This document shows positions 23,176-32,182 of a DNA stretch of 43,120 nucleotides, piece after piece. The notes under the pieces were generated by a model. That model saw nothing but the letters and a program-made list of their open reading frames with translations. It was not told where the DNA came from and made no database searches. The stretch is from an uncultured Prevotellaceae bacterium (GTDB taxonomy: Bacteria; Bacteroidota; Bacteroidia; Bacteroidales; Bacteroidaceae): NCBI GenBank assembly GCA_902794405.1, contig CADBHI010000016.1, forward strand, positions 1-43,120, read 5' to 3'. The number at the start of each line of letters is the position of its first letter. Position 1 is the stretch's first letter. Position numbers and translations under genes: made by a program.

Positions 23176-26100
23176 AAGTGGTACATCAATCCAAGGTTAA
23201 AGGTATTGATGTGACCCGAGGAAGTCCATATCTGTGAAGTATATTGCAACCACCGAGGTTGACCGAAGCTGTAGATGTAGACATGATGGTTGAGGTAGGC
23301 AGAGAGGCGGTCGGAAAGACGATAGGCCACCATTGCCCCTAAGGTGGTACTGAAGTTCAAGGGGCTGTTACGTAGACCTGGAACTACCTCATAGGACTCC
23401 TGCTCACCAATCACAGTATTCGACTCGTTGAGATAATACGAGAGGGTGCCTCCAAGAATGAAGTTCAGCTCCCAGCGACGATTCGGCGAGGGGTTGAAGA
23501 GCCCCATCAGGTCGTACTGTCCTGTGAGTGACGAGAAGAGGTAACGGAAGGTGTTGACGCACATGCCGTATCTCATGGTTCCTGCCTGCGGGCCTGAGGT
23601 GAGCTCGTAGCTTCGGTTCTCAACGAAATGGTCGAACGTGAGTTCTTCGCCCAGTCTGACGGCGGTATTGCTCCACAGACGATAGCCGGCCAGGAGCTGC
23701 ACATTGCTATTGGTGCCGCCACCGTCGAGACGGAAGTCATCCTTGTTGAAATGAACACCGCCGCCAAGACCCACGAACCAGCGGGTTTTGCGTCGTGCAT
23801 CCTGTCCCCAGCGGTTTCCCTGCTGGGAATCGTCCCTTGAACGTTGGCGGTTGATGCCCTGCATCAGCATGGTGAGACCGACTTTGAGCGAGAATATGTC
23901 ACGATGGTCTACGCTGGTATAGTCATTGGGATCGTCGCTTTGGGGACTACAGTCGAAGAGTGAGAACATGGGCTCTACGGTGAGTCTCAGCCCCTTGTCG
24001 ATGCGTGCCCAAAGCTGAGTGCCGAGACGCCAGCTATTGTTCCAGTATTTCCCCTCCATGTTGTTGCTGGCAAGGTTGAACAACGTGCGGCCGACTATAA
24101 GGTTGACACCTGCCGGTGACTGCCAGTTGTAATGGGGAGCAAAGCCCAAGGGGTTGACCAGCAGGTCGGCGTAGAGGTGCGACAGACGGAGCTTATCGTA
24201 GCGGGTAAAGGTACCATTGGGGGCCTTCACCTCATGCTCTTCCGACGAACCGCGAATGAGGTCGCCGCCCATCCGGACGCCAAAGGAAGGCAGCGCCCAC
24301 CAACCTAACCCAATCTGCATCTGAGGTTCCCAGGTATCAATACCTTTGGTGGGCATGTGCATAATGTGCTGATAGCCCAAGGCATACTCTATCATGAAGG
24401 GATGCCCCTGCTGCTGCACCATACCGGTAGCAACGCCAGCCACCGCACTACCCACGGCCGCGGCTCCAGAGCCAATAGTACGCCCTACGGCAGCACCAGC
24501 CTGTCCGATAGCGCGCCCGGTGGCAACACCAGCCTGACCGACGGCATGACCCGCGAAGACACCTGCCTGGCCGACAGCACGTCCCGCAGCAACACCAGCC
24601 TGACCAATAGCACGCCCCGTGGCAACACCAGCCTGGCCGACGGCACGACCCGTAGCAACACCTGCCTGACCAATAGCACGGCCAACAGCTACGGTACCAG
24701 AACCAACGGCACGCCCTACAGCACCCGCCGTACGTCCTACGGCAACTCCTGCTGCACCTATGGCATTGGCCGTGTTTCGTGCCAACTGGAAGGTAGGCTG
24801 CACCAGGCTTTCGAAGTGATACATCAGTCCGAGGTTGAAGGAACAGGTGAGGTCGGTTTCGGTCGTCTGGTTGCTGTCGAAGAGTCCGCCCGGCACCCAA
24901 TAGAGGTTCTGTGCCAGGAATGCCGAGAAGTGCTTGCCAAGACGGTAGTCGAGTTGGAGGCCGCCATTAAGTCCGAAAGCCGAGGTGCCGTCACCGATAG
25001 CCCAGACTGGTCCCGCATTGGCGCTGACATTCCAGCGACGGTGGGGGTTGATGCCCCTCAACAGGTTGCTGGCAGCAAGCCTGTAGCCGGCAGAAAGAAC
25101 ATAGCGTTCCTGACGGTCCTTCACCAACTGGCTGTCATAGAAAACGTCGGTCATATACTCGCCTGAGAGGCGCACACCGTGAAGATCGGTATATTCATAG
25201 CCGCCGAAGACGAGTCCGCTCTTGATAATGTCGCGCTCGCGACTGGTTTCCTGGAAGAAGCGAGGGGTGAAGTTACGGCCTAAACCACCACCAATGAAAT
25301 AGCCAAGGGGGAAGGGTTTGGCAGTAGATTCCCCAGCGGAAGAGCCGTTGGGCAAAGAGGGCTCGCGGTCGCCACCAACCATCATTTCCAAGCCGACGCT
25401 GACGCGGGTCATGTAGTCGATGGAGGCACGCTGGTTGTCGTTCTTATGAGTCAGAATGGCATATTGGGGCTCGGCCGTCAGCCGCAGGCCGTTGGCCAGC
25501 TTTACCCAGAGGTTGAGACCGCCGCGATAGCCAAAGGCAGCAAAGCCCTTAACGCCCTTCTCGCGGAAAGCATAGCCTCCCTCGTAGCCTACCAGCACGG
25601 TAAGACCCGCCGGAGCCTGCCACGCAGCGCGGCGGCTAAAGCCCAAGGGATTGAGCATAAAGTCGAAACCGACGGTACGGTAGGCGGCAAAATTCTTCAG
25701 GGTTGACGAATAATAGTCCTGCCACTTGATGTTGACGGTGCCGAACTGCGTACGAATACCAATGGAGGGCGACATCCACCAACCCAAGTACACGGCCTGG
25801 GAAAGTCCGGCCGAGTGGTCGAAGGTGCGGCCTTCGCCGTTGACGCCTCCGAAGCCGTTCTGTACACCAACTATCAAAGGCCGATGGTGGAGCACGTCGG
25901 GCACATCGCCAGCAAAGTAACGCTGGCGGCGGCTGAACTTCTTATGGAAGGTGCCTGCGTTGGATTCGTCGGACAAACGTTGGCTCAGATATTGGATAAA
26001 CGAGATGTCGAAGCCATAGCCCATGCGGTAGTCGTAGAACTCAAGCTCGGAGCGCACGAGGTCGATACCTCTCGTGGAGGCATAGACGTAAGGCTCTACG

Positions 26101-26747
26101 GCCAGCGCGGCCTGAGGGCCGGCAAAGAGTTTCAGCTGGAATCCGCCGCGGACGAATCCTGAGAAGCGCCGTGTGTTGAACTCGCTGAGCCAGTCGTCCA
26201 TCGGACTCTTGAACAGCTGCGAATAAGCCACGCCGGCTCCAACGAATCCTGACACCTCGAGCAGGCGGTCGGGACGATAGCCCATCAGGTGGTTGGTAAT
26301 GCTGTAAAGGTAATCGGCCTGGAAGGTGCCTCGGGCGTTGATAGAGTTATAGAAAGTGTTCTTGGCCGGCTGGGGAATGAAGCCCAAACCGCCTGTAATG
26401 CCAACGCGCAGGCTGCTCACGGTGTTGAACTGCCGACCGAAGCGCAGGTGCATCAGGTAGAAGGGGTCGGGATTGTGGTGATGGTCGTCGCTGACGGCCA
26501 TGCGTCCTCCGCCAATCTCGTAGAAATAAAGGCCATGAGGCATGCGGTCACCCATGTAATGGTGGGGTCCGTCGAGCGAGAACCGCAGGGCATTGAAGTT
26601 GCGCTGGGCCGGCATTTCATAGTCAGAGCTGTCGGCAACGGCTATGGAGTCGGCTATCAACGAGTCGGATACAGCCCAGTCCTGCGCCATGAGGTCACAG
26701 CACCAGCACAAGAATGCGAGGGTCAATATCCAAACGTGATGCTTCAT
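23172..26747 (-). CDS. Giant duplicated outer-membrane beta-barrel-like protein with glycine-repeat linker
   Basis: 1191 residues, signal peptide MKHHVWILTLAFLCWCCDLMA. The protein is two copies of a beta-rich module. Copy 1 (about 80-660) has LRVGITGGLGFIP, PSIGIRTQFG and FIGGGLGRNFTPRFF, ending FNLGLMYHF. Copy 2 (about 780-1191) has QMQIGLGWWALPSFGVRMGGDL and WFVGLGGGVHFNKDDF, and also ends FNLGLMYHF. Between them residues 662-767 are nine 11-residue glycine repeats plus one 7-residue unit (for example AIGQAGVATGR). I infer outer-membrane localisation from alternating aromatic strands. It overlaps the stop of the OmpA-type gene upstream by four bases. No function can be named; a structural or adhesive surface role fits its neighbours. 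Confidence 0.75.
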   Translation of the reverse strand: MKHHVWILTLAFLCWCCDLMAQDWAVSDSLIADSIAVADSSDYEMPAQRNFNALRFSLDGPHHYMGDRMPHGLYFYEIGGGRMAVSDDHHHNPDPFYLMHLRFGRQFNTVSSLRVGITGGLGFIPQPAKNTFYNSINARGTFQADYLYSITNHLMGYRPDRLLEVSGFVGAGVAYSQLFKSPMDDWLSEFNTRRFSGFVRGGFQLKLFAGPQAALAVEPYVYASTRGIDLVRSELEFYDYRMGYGFDISFIQYLSQRLSDESNAGTFHKKFSRRQRYFAGDVPDVLHHRPLIVGVQNGFGGVNGEGRTFDHSAGLSQAVYLGWWMSPSIGIRTQFGTVNIKWQDYYSSTLKNFAAYRTVGFDFMLNPLGFSRRAAWQAPAGLTVLVGYEGGYAFREKGVKGFAAFGYRGGLNLWVKLANGLRLTAEPQYAILTHKNDNQRASIDYMTRVSVGLEMMVGGDREPSLPNGSSAGESTAKPFPLGYFIGGGLGRNFTPRFFQETSRERDIIKSGLVFGGYEYTDLHGVRLSGEYMTDVFYDSQLVKDRQERYVLSAGYRLAASNLLRGINPHRRWNVSANAGPVWAIGDGTSAFGLNGGLQLDYRLGKHFSAFLAQNLYWVPGGLFDSNQTTETDLTCSFNLGLMYHFESLVQPTFQLARNTANAIGAAGVAVGRTAGAVGRAVGSGTVAVGRAIGQAGVATGRAVGQAGVATGRAIGQAGVAAGRAVGQAGVFAGHAVGQAGVATGRAIGQAGAAVGRTIGSGAAAVGSAVAGVATGMVQQQGHPFMIEYALGYQHIMHMPTKGIDTWEPQMQIGLGWWALPSFGVRMGGDLIRGSSEEHEVKAPNGTFTRYDKLRLSHLYADLLVNPLGFAPHYNWQSPAGVNLIVGRTLFNLASNNMEGKYWNNSWRLGTQLWARIDKGLRLTVEPMFSLFDCSPQSDDPNDYTSVDHRDIFSLKVGLTMLMQGINRQRSRDDSQQGNRWGQDARRKTRWFVGLGGGVHFNKDDFRLDGGGTNSNVQLLAGYRLWSNTAVRLGEELTFDHFVENRSYELTSGPQAGTMRYGMCVNTFRYLFSSLTGQYDLMGLFNPSPNRRWELNFILGGTLSYYLNESNTVIGEQESYEVVPGLRNSPLNFSTTLGAMVAYRLSDRLSAYLNHHVYIYSFGQPRWLQYTSQIWTSSGHINTFNLGLMYHF
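24447..24764 (-). repeat. 33-base coding repeats (11-residue glycine repeats)
   Basis: 318 bases encode exactly nine units of 11 residues and one of 7. The pattern is A/T-I/V-G-Q/S-x-x-x-x-x-G-R. The sequence variation is mostly silent or conservative, suggesting repeat expansion kept under protein-level selection. Confidence 0.85.
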
Positions 26748-29098
26748 TTCTTCAATTCCTTCAGTTTCAACCGATAGGCGTCAGCCTGTTTCGGGTCGTA
26801 TGGGTACTTCTTGCGCAGCTCGTCGCTGACGTGAACATCGGAGGCATAGAGCCGGCGCAGCATGGTGGGGTCGATGTCGAAGGCGGCCTGCAGGTAGCCC
26901 AAGAAGGCGGGCGTCTGGTTTTCCTGCATACGCAGGGCCTCGTCAACGCCGTAGCGGTTGACCAGTTCCATGAAGTCGTCCTCACTTGCCACAGCAGTAT
27001 TGGCGGCAATCATAGCCTTGATGTACCACTTCTTGGCACTATTGTCGCTCAGCGAATCTACCAATGGCTCCACTTGCTCATAGGCATAGCCCAGCTCAGG
27101 CGCCAGTTCGAAGCTGAGCACAGCCTTGTTTTCCTTACTAATCTGCATGGCGTAGTGCAGAGCCTGCTCTGAGCGCTGTTCCTCTTCCGGGGTCTTATTG
27201 GCCTTGAAGAATAGCGTCTCTAAGTCGGTGAACATCTTAATATCACGATACTCCTCCGTGTTAGGCAGCTTATCAGCCAGGTGGGCGGCTGCACCCAATT
27301 TCATCTGTTTGAACAGCATAACGGCCTGATTAGCCACAATCTCACGACGGTTTACCATGTAGCGGTAGGCATTGTCAAAGGATATCTGGCGCTCTACTTC
27401 CAGACCAGACTTCAGGTCGACGAAGGGCTTCAGTATATCGGTATTGGTGCTGTCGGCATCGAGTGCGTAACAGGCCACGCAATTGGCTATGTAGGCGGCA
27501 AAGGGACTAAACCGCGAAGCCTGGCGCACGCTCAGTTCGCGGTAGATGCGCATCACGAGCTGCCGCCGTTCAGCAGAGTCGCGGATCTGCGTCAACAAGT
27601 TATAGTAGTCGCCATTACTGAACTTGTTGTCCCCGCCTTCAGCGTAGGAAGGGTCGTTGCGATACACCCACAACGCCTCCTCGGGTTCCAGTATCTTGTT
27701 CTGACGGATGAGGTAGGAGCACTTCATTACACGCTGGTTCTTCAGTATCTCAGTCACCACAGGGTTGCTTTCCATCATGCGGCGTATGCCTGCCAAGTTA
27801 TCTGCCTCGGCATACTGGCGCATCTCCTCACCCTCCAGACGCTGTCCGCGCTCAATGAGTGAGTCGGCAACGTCGTTCCAGGTGTAGACCTTGGCCGGCA
27901 TTGTCTGCATGCCAGCACCACGGGTATAGGGACTAATCATGCTCAGCGCCTTGGCGGCACGCTGAACGGCCAGTTCGGCATTGCGGGCTGCATTACCGTC
28001 GGGCGACGCCGTTCCCTGTATGCGGACGTTGATGAGCTGCCGACCATACGACTGCAACTCACGCACCAACTGCTGGATGGTGGAGGTGTTGATGGAGTCG
28101 TCGGTCAGCTGAGCCTTGCCCACGAGGAAGGTGAGCTGCAGGTCACGTGCTGCCTCATGCAGCTGAGCACGAGACGGCTCATAAAATCGGCTGTCCAGCG
28201 TCATTTCCTTTCGGGCCATACCCACGTCGAGCATCTTCCAGGGCTTGCGACTGTTGCAGCTGCCTTCCCTTGAGGCATCCTCGTAATAGACGTGGCTGTA
28301 GTCCTCCAAACGCAGCCTCATCTGCCACTTGTAGTTGCGGTCAGGGTCGGGCTTGGAGAAAGTGTTCTCCCAATGAACAGAACCGTCGCCGGGCAACTGC
28401 GCTATGTAGTAAGGTGCCAGCGAGTCGTTGCGCTGGTAGTCGTAGCTTTTCATGCGTTCCTGCAGCATGTGGTAGCGCTTGCCCTCGCCAATCAACGGCT
28501 CCAAGTGCTGGATGGTGTCCTCCGTCTGGCAATCCACGACCACAGGCTGGAGAATGAGCCTCGTATCGGTGTTCACATAGCCCTCGGGCAGCGACAGCGT
28601 CACATCCCAATGCAGGGTCGGCCCGTCGTCGATGGCAGGCAGCTCACGTATCTTCAAGCCACGCTTCTCGCCCATGACGTCGGTATTCTTCAACAGGATA
28701 CCGTCGGCGCTGTCGCCATTGATGAGAATGTCGTAGTGCAGACGCTTGTCAATGGGCGTCACAATGACGGCACCCTCGCTGATGACCACCAAGGCACCAC
28801 GCTGGGCTATGTCGGCTTCGAAGTGGCCCTCGTAGTCGGGTGTCACTACATCGCCGGCCTTCAGCGTCGTATACTGGCCCTGCTGCATCGACTGCCGACG
28901 GTATTCAGTAGCCTGATGCCGGGCATCATCGGCATTGTCGAACACATAGACGGGCACACTCAGCGGCACACGTTCCTTCTTACCTTCGAGACCACGCATC
29001 TCACGCATCACGTTTCCCGTGATGTGAACCACCTGTGCCGTGACTGTCGTCAGCGCAAACAGCAGCAGGAGGAGGGTGATTGCCAGTCGTTGTCTCAT
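26744..29098 (-). CDS. OmpA-like surface protein with long helical tail
   Basis: 784 residues with a signal peptide (MRQRLAITLLLLLFALTTVTA). An N-terminal beta domain (VVHITGNVMREMRG, VPLSVPVYVFDNADDA) is followed by a second strand-rich region (LILQPVVVDCQTEDTIQ). An OmpA-C-like segment follows around residues 310-400 (LTFLVGKAQLTDDSINTSTIQQLVRE, then INVRIQGTASPDGNAARNAELAVQRAAKAL), where 'A-S-P-D-G-x-x-x-x-N-x-x-L-x-x-x-R-A' recalls the peptidoglycan-binding fold. The rest is helical. The context of DUF3575-type genes suggests a surface-appendage or envelope-anchoring locus like those of fimbrial operons. The start overlaps the preceding gene's stop (ATGA) and the stop overlaps the next start. 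Confidence 0.75.
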   Translation of the reverse strand: MRQRLAITLLLLLFALTTVTAQVVHITGNVMREMRGLEGKKERVPLSVPVYVFDNADDARHQATEYRRQSMQQGQYTTLKAGDVVTPDYEGHFEADIAQRGALVVISEGAVIVTPIDKRLHYDILINGDSADGILLKNTDVMGEKRGLKIRELPAIDDGPTLHWDVTLSLPEGYVNTDTRLILQPVVVDCQTEDTIQHLEPLIGEGKRYHMLQERMKSYDYQRNDSLAPYYIAQLPGDGSVHWENTFSKPDPDRNYKWQMRLRLEDYSHVYYEDASREGSCNSRKPWKMLDVGMARKEMTLDSRFYEPSRAQLHEAARDLQLTFLVGKAQLTDDSINTSTIQQLVRELQSYGRQLINVRIQGTASPDGNAARNAELAVQRAAKALSMISPYTRGAGMQTMPAKVYTWNDVADSLIERGQRLEGEEMRQYAEADNLAGIRRMMESNPVVTEILKNQRVMKCSYLIRQNKILEPEEALWVYRNDPSYAEGGDNKFSNGDYYNLLTQIRDSAERRQLVMRIYRELSVRQASRFSPFAAYIANCVACYALDADSTNTDILKPFVDLKSGLEVERQISFDNAYRYMVNRREIVANQAVMLFKQMKLGAAAHLADKLPNTEEYRDIKMFTDLETLFFKANKTPEEEQRSEQALHYAMQISKENKAVLSFELAPELGYAYEQVEPLVDSLSDNSAKKWYIKAMIAANTAVASEDDFMELVNRYGVDEALRMQENQTPAFLGYLQAAFDIDPTMLRRLYASDVHVSDELRKKYPYDPKQADAYRLKLKELKK

Positions 29099-29598
29099 TG
29101 CAGTATATAGGTAATGGTGACGCCAACCTTTGTAGGCAGCGTGAGGTTATCGTGTCCACGTTCGCGGTCCTGGGTATGAATGACGCCGAAACCTGAATGG
29201 AAGTCAATGTTGAACCTGCGGTTTATCGGCAACACATAGCCGAAGGTCAGGCCGAGACCTGCCGCACTACCGACGTAATGCTTATCGTTGAAATGAAGGG
29301 AATAGGTGCCCGTGAGGCCTGAAACGCCCACAAACAGGTGGTACATGGAACGACCACTCAGGTAGTAGCGCAGCTCCGGATGGAGCCCCACGCCCTGCCC
29401 CTCGTCGTTGACCCAAGGATGATGGAAAGCGGTGACTGACAGTCCCAAGGTGCTGCAACGACCTACCGCCAGCTCGGCACCAGCGTTCGCCACACCCATA
29501 GCCAGCCAGAGGGGGTCAATCCCTGCCGCCAGCTTCTGGGCCGACGCGCGGCCCATGTACAATGAACCGACAATCGCTATCAGTAGTATCCGCTTCAT
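29095..29598 (-). CDS. Small exported beta-barrel protein, DUF3575-like
   Basis: 167 residues with a signal peptide (MKRILLIAIVGSLYMGRASA). The body has alternating strands as in small outer-membrane barrels: LWLAMGVANAGAELAVGRCSTLGLSVTAF, then ELRYYLSGRSMYHLFVGVSG, FGYVLPINRRFNIDF, KVGVTITYIL. The strand 'N-x-G-x-E-x-x-x-G' and the closing barrel strands fit DUF3575. It starts on the base after the stop of the 316-residue gene and overlaps the OmpA-like gene by four bases, so all are translated from one message. Function unknown. Confidence 0.72.
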   Translation of the reverse strand: MKRILLIAIVGSLYMGRASAQKLAAGIDPLWLAMGVANAGAELAVGRCSTLGLSVTAFHHPWVNDEGQGVGLHPELRYYLSGRSMYHLFVGVSGLTGTYSLHFNDKHYVGSAAGLGLTFGYVLPINRRFNIDFHSGFGVIHTQDRERGHDNLTLPTKVGVTITYILQ

Positions 29599-30549
29599 CT
29601 ATTTCTTTTCTTTTTCCGTCTGGACAATAGCCTTTCTCTTTACCCGCTCCAACGAGTCACGCAGGTGCTTCCGCTCCAGCTCCAAGCGCTGTTTCTCGAA
29701 CCGCTTCTCATAGTCCACCATCATCAGCGAGTCTTGCTCACGCTGTTTCTCCTGACGGAGTGCCTGCTGGGCAGAGTCGCGCTGCAGGGCCAACTCGTTC
29801 TGCAGGTAGCGGAAGTCTTCGTCGATGGTGATGCGCCGACGGTAGCGGTCAGCTACCGAGGGGCCGAAATGATAGACCAGTGACACCCGCAGCAGGTCAT
29901 TACCTACGGCATAGGGCAGCGGGTCCCACAGGAATCTCCGACCCTCGTCATAACGGGTTGCCACATAGTATTCACGCCCGTCGCCGCAGACATACTCCTT
30001 TACATCGGCCCACACCACGCCGGCATTGGCGCTGAATTCCAGGTCGAGAGAGCCGCCGTTGCGGTAGCCATAGAGCGGGGCAATAGTGCCAAAAGTCATT
30101 CCGCCGATATATCCATTGCCCCAGTAGCCCGTCTCACCCAACTTCAGGTCGAACTTGGAATAGCCGCCATACAGGCCCGTGAACCAAGAGCGCATCAGCC
30201 CCTTTCCGTGCCAGTAGCGGCGCAACTCCAACCGTCCCTCGTCCAAAAAGTGGCGGGTATAAGGCACAGAGACCTGAGTGGTCGTGGTCCACATGGTGCG
30301 TCCGCTCAGCCCGATGGTCCATCGGTTCCAGTTATGATTGCCCAATGTCATCTCCACTCCGATGTTTGGCGACATCATCAGCCAGCCAAGCATATTAGTC
30401 CTGACATTGAAGCGCTCCATGAGCCTCAACGTGTCAAGCTTATTCGTTCGTAGCATGTTTCGGTTACCGCTGCCCTGAGGCCTACTGCCAGCAAAAACCA
30501 TCAGGCAGATTAATCCCAAAAACAAGGTTAAGTGTTTCCTATATGACAT
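29599..30549 (-). CDS. DUF3575 outer-membrane protein with C-terminal coiled coil
   Basis: 316 residues; signal peptide MSYRKHLTLFLGLICLMVFAG. The DUF3575 domain is recognisable (FNVRTNMLGWLMMSPNIGVEMTLG, then NRWTIGLSGRTMW, GGMTFGTIAPLYGY, LLRVSLVYHFG). After residue 235 comes a long charged coiled coil rich in Gln, Arg, Glu and Lys (RDSAQQALRQEKQREQDSLM, RKHLRDSLERVKRK). DUF3575 proteins precede fimbrial or OmpA genes in Bacteroidetes. It begins 21 bases after the nadB stop, so it may share the nadB transcript. The coil could link the barrel to periplasmic partners such as the OmpA-like protein; that is inference. Confidence 0.78.
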   Translation of the reverse strand: MSYRKHLTLFLGLICLMVFAGSRPQGSGNRNMLRTNKLDTLRLMERFNVRTNMLGWLMMSPNIGVEMTLGNHNWNRWTIGLSGRTMWTTTTQVSVPYTRHFLDEGRLELRRYWHGKGLMRSWFTGLYGGYSKFDLKLGETGYWGNGYIGGMTFGTIAPLYGYRNGGSLDLEFSANAGVVWADVKEYVCGDGREYYVATRYDEGRRFLWDPLPYAVGNDLLRVSLVYHFGPSVADRYRRRITIDEDFRYLQNELALQRDSAQQALRQEKQREQDSLMMVDYEKRFEKQRLELERKHLRDSLERVKRKAIVQTEKEKK

Positions 30550-30570
30550 TGATTATATGATGCTGACTTA

Positions 30571-32154
30571 CTACTTGTCGTAAGCATGCACGGGGTAATC
30601 TATGGTGAAGTGCAGTCCTCGGCACTCCTTGCGCTCCAATGCCCAGCGGGTGATGAGATAGCCCACGTTGATCATGTTGCGCAGTTCGCAGATGTCGCGA
30701 GTGGCACGGACACGCTTGAAAAGCCGTTCAGTCTCTTCGTAGAGCATGTCCAAACGGTCCCAGGCACGGTGCAGGCGCAGGTCGCTGCGAACGATACCCA
30801 CGTAGTTGGCCATAATCTGGTTGACCTCTCTCACCGACTGAGTGATGAGCACCTTCTCTTCGTTGGTCATCGTGCCCTCGTCGTTCCATTCGGGCACACG
30901 GTCGTTGAAGTCGTAGAGGTCGACGTGCTGCAACGAGTCCTTCGCGGCAGCATCGGCATAGACCACCGCCTCAATCAGCGAGTTCGAGGCCAGTCGGTTG
31001 CCGCCGTGCAGGCCTGTACATGAGCACTCGCCGAGGGCATAAAGACGTTCAATGGACGACTGCCCGTTCAGGTCGACCTTAATACCACCGCACATGTAGT
31101 GGGCAGCAGGACGGACGGGTATGTAGTCCTGGGTGATGTCGACGCCCATCGACAGACATTTCTGGTAGATATTGGGGAAATGCTTCTTGGTCTCAGCCGC
31201 ATCCTTGTGGGTGACGTCGAGGCAAACGTGGTCGATACCGTGGATCTTCATTTCCTTATCGATGGCACGGGCCACGATGTCACGAGGTGCCAGACTCAGA
31301 CGCTCGTCGTATTTCTCCATAAAGGTTTCACCATTAGGCAGTTTCAGAATGCCACCATAGCCGCGCATAGCCTCGGTAATGAGGTAGGCGGGGTGGGTCT
31401 CCTTCGGGTTGTGAAGCACCGTTGGGTGGAACTGCACGAACTCCATATCGGCCACAGTTCCCTTGGCACGATAGACCATAGCGATGCCGTCGCCCGTAGC
31501 AATGACGGGGTTCGACGTGGTCAGATAGACGGCGCCGCAGCCACCCGTACACATGACGGTGACTTTCGACAGATAGGTGTCAACCTTCTCGGTGTCGGGG
31601 TTCAGCACGTAAGCACCGTAACATTGGATATGGGGCGAGCGCCGTGTGACGCGAACACCCAGATGGTGCTGGGTGATAATTTCTACGGCGAAGTGGTTCT
31701 CCTTGATGGTGATATTGGGATGGTTGCGCACGGCCTCCATCAACCCTCGCTGAATCTCGGCACCAGTATCGTCGGCATGATGCAGGATGCGGAACTCGGA
31801 ATGGCCACCCTCACGATGCAGGTCGAAACTGCCGTCGGACTTGCGGTCGAAGTTCACACCCCATTGCACCAGTTCCTGTATCTGGGCAGGGGCATTGCGC
31901 ACCACCTGCTCCACGGCCTGACGGTCGCTGATGTAGTCGCCAGCCACCATCGTGTCCTCAATGTGCTTGTCGAAATTGTCGACTGTCAGGTTGGTAACAC
32001 TTGCTACGCCACCCTGTGCAAACGAGGTGTTGGCCTCGTCGAGGCTGGCCTTACAAATCATGCAAACCTTGCGGCCTTCGCGGGCCACCTTTAGGGCAAA
32101 ACTCATTCCTGCCACACCGGCTCCGATAACGAGGAAATCATATTTGTATACCAT
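30571..32154 (-). CDS. nadB: L-aspartate oxidase
   Basis: 527 residues. NadB oxidises L-aspartate to iminoaspartate with FAD, the first step of NAD synthesis. The FAD-binding start YDFLVIGAGVAGMSFALKVA is intact. TSFAQGGVASV, DGSFDLHREGGHSEFRILHHAD and EFVQFHPTVL are active-site or cofactor stretches. HYMCGGIKVDL and CSCTGLHGGNRLASNSLIEA close the FAD domain, followed by the helical C-terminal domain. nadA and nadC are not in the window. The DUF3575 gene starts 21 bases after the stop. It has its own promoter box 20 bases upstream of the ATG. Confidence 0.95.
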   Translation of the reverse strand: MVYKYDFLVIGAGVAGMSFALKVAREGRKVCMICKASLDEANTSFAQGGVASVTNLTVDNFDKHIEDTMVAGDYISDRQAVEQVVRNAPAQIQELVQWGVNFDRKSDGSFDLHREGGHSEFRILHHADDTGAEIQRGLMEAVRNHPNITIKENHFAVEIITQHHLGVRVTRRSPHIQCYGAYVLNPDTEKVDTYLSKVTVMCTGGCGAVYLTTSNPVIATGDGIAMVYRAKGTVADMEFVQFHPTVLHNPKETHPAYLITEAMRGYGGILKLPNGETFMEKYDERLSLAPRDIVARAIDKEMKIHGIDHVCLDVTHKDAAETKKHFPNIYQKCLSMGVDITQDYIPVRPAAHYMCGGIKVDLNGQSSIERLYALGECSCTGLHGGNRLASNSLIEAVVYADAAAKDSLQHVDLYDFNDRVPEWNDEGTMTNEEKVLITQSVREVNQIMANYVGIVRSDLRLHRAWDRLDMLYEETERLFKRVRATRDICELRNMINVGYLITRWALERKECRGLHFTIDYPVHAYDK

Positions 32155-32174
32155 AATCTTATGCTTTGAACATG

Positions 32175-32182
32175 CAAAGGTA
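32175..32182 (-). promoter_or_regulatory. Promoter -7 box of nadB
   Basis: TACCTTTG on the minus strand, about 20 bases before the ATG at 32154. No strong -33 TTG at the usual distance. Confidence 0.5.

Noticed and set aside
24447-24764. CRISPR array
   Set aside because: The 33-base units run without spacers and are in frame with a protein; no cas genes are nearby.
24357-25166. Plus-strand Ser/Thr-rich repeat frame opposite the glycine repeats
   Set aside because: Mirror of the 33-base coding repeat in the surface protein; no start signal or signal peptide.
31099-32094. Long plus-strand open frame opposite nadB
   Set aside because: It is the complement of a well-conserved gene; long antisense frames are common in this codon usage, and no family features are seen.
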